From NCBI RefSeq assembly GCF_050436995.1, contig NC_134747.1, positions 14,267,501 through 14,331,500 of the forward strand: a stretch of 64,000 nt of DNA, given 5' to 3'. The notes beneath the pieces were generated by a model, which was not told where the DNA came from, did no database searches, and was given only the letters and a program-made list of their open reading frames with translations. Origin of the DNA: Anticarsia gemmatalis (taxonomy: Eukaryota; Arthropoda; Insecta; Lepidoptera; Erebidae). Shown here piece after piece: positions 61,280 through 64,000 of the stretch; the first letter of the stretch is position 1; the number at the start of each line of letters is the position of its first letter. The translations under genes were made by a program, and so were the position numbers.

Positions 61280-61384
61280 ATAGCTCGCGATTCTCTGCCG
61301 GATTTCTACCGGTTTTCTAACGATAGCAATGTATGGTACTCGATAGCGTGACCTTAGCATCGAGTGTGCAGAATCGAGCTATAG
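61280..61384. mobile_element. Short related MITE next to the 5' end of the signal-peptide gene
   Basis: ATAGCTCGCGATTCTCTGCC on the left and GTGTGCAGAATCGAGCTATA on the right are inverted forms of the GTAGCTCGATTCTGTA terminus seen at 31.7 and 51.4 kb. It ends about 90 bp before the candidate acceptor of the 61551 exon. Another end-like block, AGCGCGATTCTGTGCAGAC, is at 60755. Confidence 0.42.
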
Positions 61385-61550
61385 GTATACGATTCGTTTA
61401 AATATAAATCATATTAGATAATCCCGATGACATTCCTTATCACCCGATGACATAAACGTTTCGTTTCCACAGTATCGAGGCATGCACGTCAGGGCACGCA
61501 CAGCGGCGCGTGCGGCCCGCTCCCCGCGCACGTGACGTTACACGAACAAC

Positions 61551-61629
61551 ATGGCGCCGCACGTCGCGCTCTTCCTCGTGCTCTGCCTCGTCCACTGTGA
61601 CACCAAGACCGTATTGCAAGACAAACTTG
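61551..61629 (+). CDS. First coding exon of a secreted or membrane protein (5' part only)
   Basis: The ATG at 61551 lies in a good insect start context (AACAACATGG). The exon encodes 26 codons plus one base. It opens with MAPHVALFLVLCLVHC, a short N-region, a hydrophobic core of about ten residues and a small/Cys cleavage region typical of a signal peptide; DTKTVLQDKL follows. The frame then meets a strong donor, CTTG|GTAAGT, at 61630, so the first intron is phase 1. A plausible acceptor (TTTCGTTTCCACAG, ending 61472) lies upstream, so this may be an internal exon beginning at 61473 with about 78 nt of 5' UTR, or else a promoter-proximal exon. Codons are GC-rich at third positions and the flank is CpG-rich, unlike the AT-rich surroundings. 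No second exon was found before the window ends, giving an intron over 2.3 kb. I do not recognise the protein; cell-surface receptors and secreted ligands with short signal-peptide exons would fit. Confidence 0.62.
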
Positions 61630-63171
61630 GTAAGTAGAAAGATCATTTAATGAATGAATGTGGAAACATTGAAGAAACATAGACTGGTTCAATATTGGAG
61701 CACTGGTTCAATATTGTCAATGTTCTAGATTTTGACAAAATGTGAATTATGAACAGAGTTTGAAAGTGACTTATGAACCTTATAATAGTAAAAAAATTGC
61801 TGATGGCAGGTTGCTCGTCAAGGTTTATTCAACGAACTCTTCTATTCCGTTTTTCTTATCTTATTTTATCGGTTCTATAAAAATTTTACCTTATTTTTTA
61901 CCCAATTATACACCAAATGCTTCTTTTATTCATCAGCTACATTATAACTATGGTGATTCAGTAAAACTATGCCGCGGACAGTGTTGTAAAATGTTCAAGA
62001 TCTTATTCTGTCGTATATTATTCAAAACACAACATACAAAATAACCCGACCACCATTAATCATCTCAGAACATTTCTAGGATGCACTTATTTTTACAACA
62101 AAACGTCAGGTAAGAGTAATCTTTTTACATAAAATTCTACTAAACATTCATACTGTAGGAGTCGCCGTCGGTGCACATTTGCCTTCACGGTAATGCACCC
62201 CGAATGCACCCAGAATGGGACCGGAATGAAACTGGTCCGGGACACTCTCAATAACATTAGAACAAGCTAATTTATACCGAGAGGTACTGTAAAGGTTGTA
62301 GCACACACAATATGGAAACTAACAGCATTTAAATTCTCGTATTATATAGATAAATGGTCAATACTCCTTTGCGTTTTTGGAAAGGACAATTTGTTTAAAT
62401 AATTCAGTATGTCAATTAATATTGTATGCAAAGGCAATGATTCTATGAGCACCAAACGAAGGAAATCACACTGATGTTCGCGTTCGTTGCAGATAGTATT
62501 TTTATCCATTATGTGACTCGATATTGCCTACATGTTGCTAAAAGTGTCATGTGTGCTACGACCCCGTTGACATTATTTTGTTCCACTGGGAAAGAGTGCT
62601 CTGAAAACTTATGCTTCAGTGGGTTTCTGCTTATTAAGGAATGTTTATAAAATGTTACTCTACAATTTTATATTATTCTTAATTCTTGTTTGGTGGATAC
62701 ATTTAAGGAGAATTCAACTAAGTAATTCTACTTATACTATGTGCCAATATATGGTTTCCAGTTGTTTAGTATTTTGTGGGCGTGTAGAAAAATAATACCA
62801 CAGCAATATTATAAAACTGATTTTCCAAGATCTAGTATTTTGCTCGTTCATTATTTGTTAAACTTGTTATAAGCGTATTATTTTCACATCCTGTCATAAC
62901 AACTTATTAATTGCTCGTAATTTCACGAGACTTTTATTGTTAATACTGTCATATTAAACTTTGACCCTTAATTCATTACGAGAACGACTTTTTTACAAGT
63001 TCCGAACATCTATAAACAGAGTTTGATCATTTGACTGTCGTATCTAATAATAAAAAGTTGGTTGATTCTCAGTAAAAGCGTTTAAAAGCCATAAAAAGGC
63101 GGTTTCTCGCCGGAGTCGGTTCCGAGCGAACGATCAAAGCGCCTCGCCACTACGAGTGGCGTAGTGTGCTG
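61630..63171 (+). other. First intron of the 61551 gene (5' part)
   Basis: It begins with the donor GTAAGT. No acceptor followed by an in-phase open frame is convincing. A perfect CGCCACT/AGTGGCG hairpin is at 63145-63161. Confidence 0.45.
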
Positions 63172-63191
63172 TACATACATACATACATACA
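63172..63191 (+). repeat. (TACA)5 microsatellite
   Basis: Five TACA units interrupt the first intron of the 61551 gene. Confidence 0.9.
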
Positions 63192-63499
63192 ATACGTACG
63201 CCTCCATTGTATCATGCATGTTGTGGGGGAACAGCGAAATGGGCTCACTGTGATATTGTGATTAGATTTTTTTTTAACTGTGTGATGTTTGTAGTCAATT
63301 CCAAGCTTGCTGCACTTTTAGATGTTTCAACTGTCAGTTAAAAAGTTTTATGTTCGCTTTATTAACGGTGCAAAGTGTAAACTTTCTATGATAGCTATCT
63401 CATATATCCTTTTTGACACCAAAAAGTAGTGTGGATAAAAAAAAAAAAGTTTTCATAGTTTCGTCATGAGCACGACATTACTTAGATGATAATGCAATG

Positions 63500-63930
63500 T
63501 GGTATTGATAGCTCACGTTCAAATAATGCCTTTCAAATCACATCCCAACCCAAACTCAATTTACATGGCGGGAATGTTGACCTGATTCCCACAAATGACC
63601 AAAAAATAGTGAGGCAAACAACCCTATCGCCATATATTTCCGCGGCAATGGCAAACACCAAAAAAGTTCGTCCAAATATATTTCGAATGCGTAGAGTAGT
63701 TGACGTTCCGGGCACGTCCCGGGCACGTTCCGCGCTCTTATGGGGATAACGCGTGATCATGGAGCATATCATGCGCGGATGCAATTTGCCAGCTTTTTTG
63801 CCCTTTCCCTGATATTTGGGCGAGGCGCCGACTTTGCCATTCCCCCGCGACTTAAGCAATAGTTGTTTAGATTCGGGACATGTCGACGTCACAGTCCTCG
63901 GGCCCGGTGCCCCGTGATAGATTACTCGCG
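63500..63930. other. GC-richer intronic block
   Basis: Within the first intron of the 61551 gene a 400-bp patch has higher GC and an 11-bp tandem duplication of CCGGGCACGT(C/T) at 63708-63729. Frames of 87 and 119 codons are open on opposite strands, which argues against either being coding. It could be an enhancer or an old DNA transposon. Confidence 0.3.
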
Positions 63931-64000
63931 TCCATTAAGATGTTACACATTATACCTACGCACCCGACCCCCCACATAACGTTTTTTGCTGATAGGATTC

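Noticed and set aside
63533..63892. 119-codon minus frame opposite an 87-codon plus frame
   Set aside because: Both strands open together in a GC-richer patch; neither product is recognisable.

Overview
The window is animal, and almost certainly lepidopteran, nuclear DNA: AT-rich, with no prokaryotic operons and no long open frames. It carries several repeat families I know from moth and butterfly genomes: Helitrons ending in the GCGGGTCAGCTAGT-type terminus, tRNA-headed SINEs with a CCCAGCAGTGGGACA tail, RTE-like LINE 3' ends and CR1/Jockey-like 3' ends. These family assignments rest on memory and on motifs visible here; no search was run.

Nearly all of the 64 kb is non-coding. The best protein-coding evidence is at the right edge: a short first coding exon at 61551-61629 (+) that encodes a signal peptide and ends at a consensus splice donor. 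The gene must continue past the window, so the last 2.4 kb is intron. A weaker candidate is a minus-strand first exon at 27511-27598, next to a CpG-rich block (27770-27950). If real, that gene runs leftward, 1-27 kb is largely its intron, and about 29-61 kb lies between two divergent genes. An orphan, coding-looking stretch (24394-24675, -) could not be identified.

Layout: 2.5-4.4 kb is a stack of mobile elements (a Helitron with a 35-bp SINE end inside it, then a hAT element inserted into the target-site duplication of a 5S-rRNA-like SINE). 10.6, 15.0, 16.6 and 44.1 kb hold tRNA-derived SINEs. 21.9, 33.2, 48.7 and 55.0 kb hold Helitrons or their ends. 26.8-29.0 kb is a segment bracketed by inverted ACAGGGTGTAA ends and containing CpG islands. 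31.7-32.05 kb is one MITE inside another. 50.9-52.3 kb is a patchwork of direct repeats, MITE, SINE and LINE tails. 46579-46646 folds into a miRNA-precursor-like hairpin. Between 35 and 60 kb there are few recognisable repeats, and several mixed-composition blocks rich in homeodomain-type cores that could be regulatory.

The most informative content is the insertion record. Target-site duplications give the order of events at 3.3-4.4 kb, and an intact copy at 51.4 kb serves as the empty site for the nested insertion at 31.8 kb. I found no operon-like or defence-like system and do not claim one.
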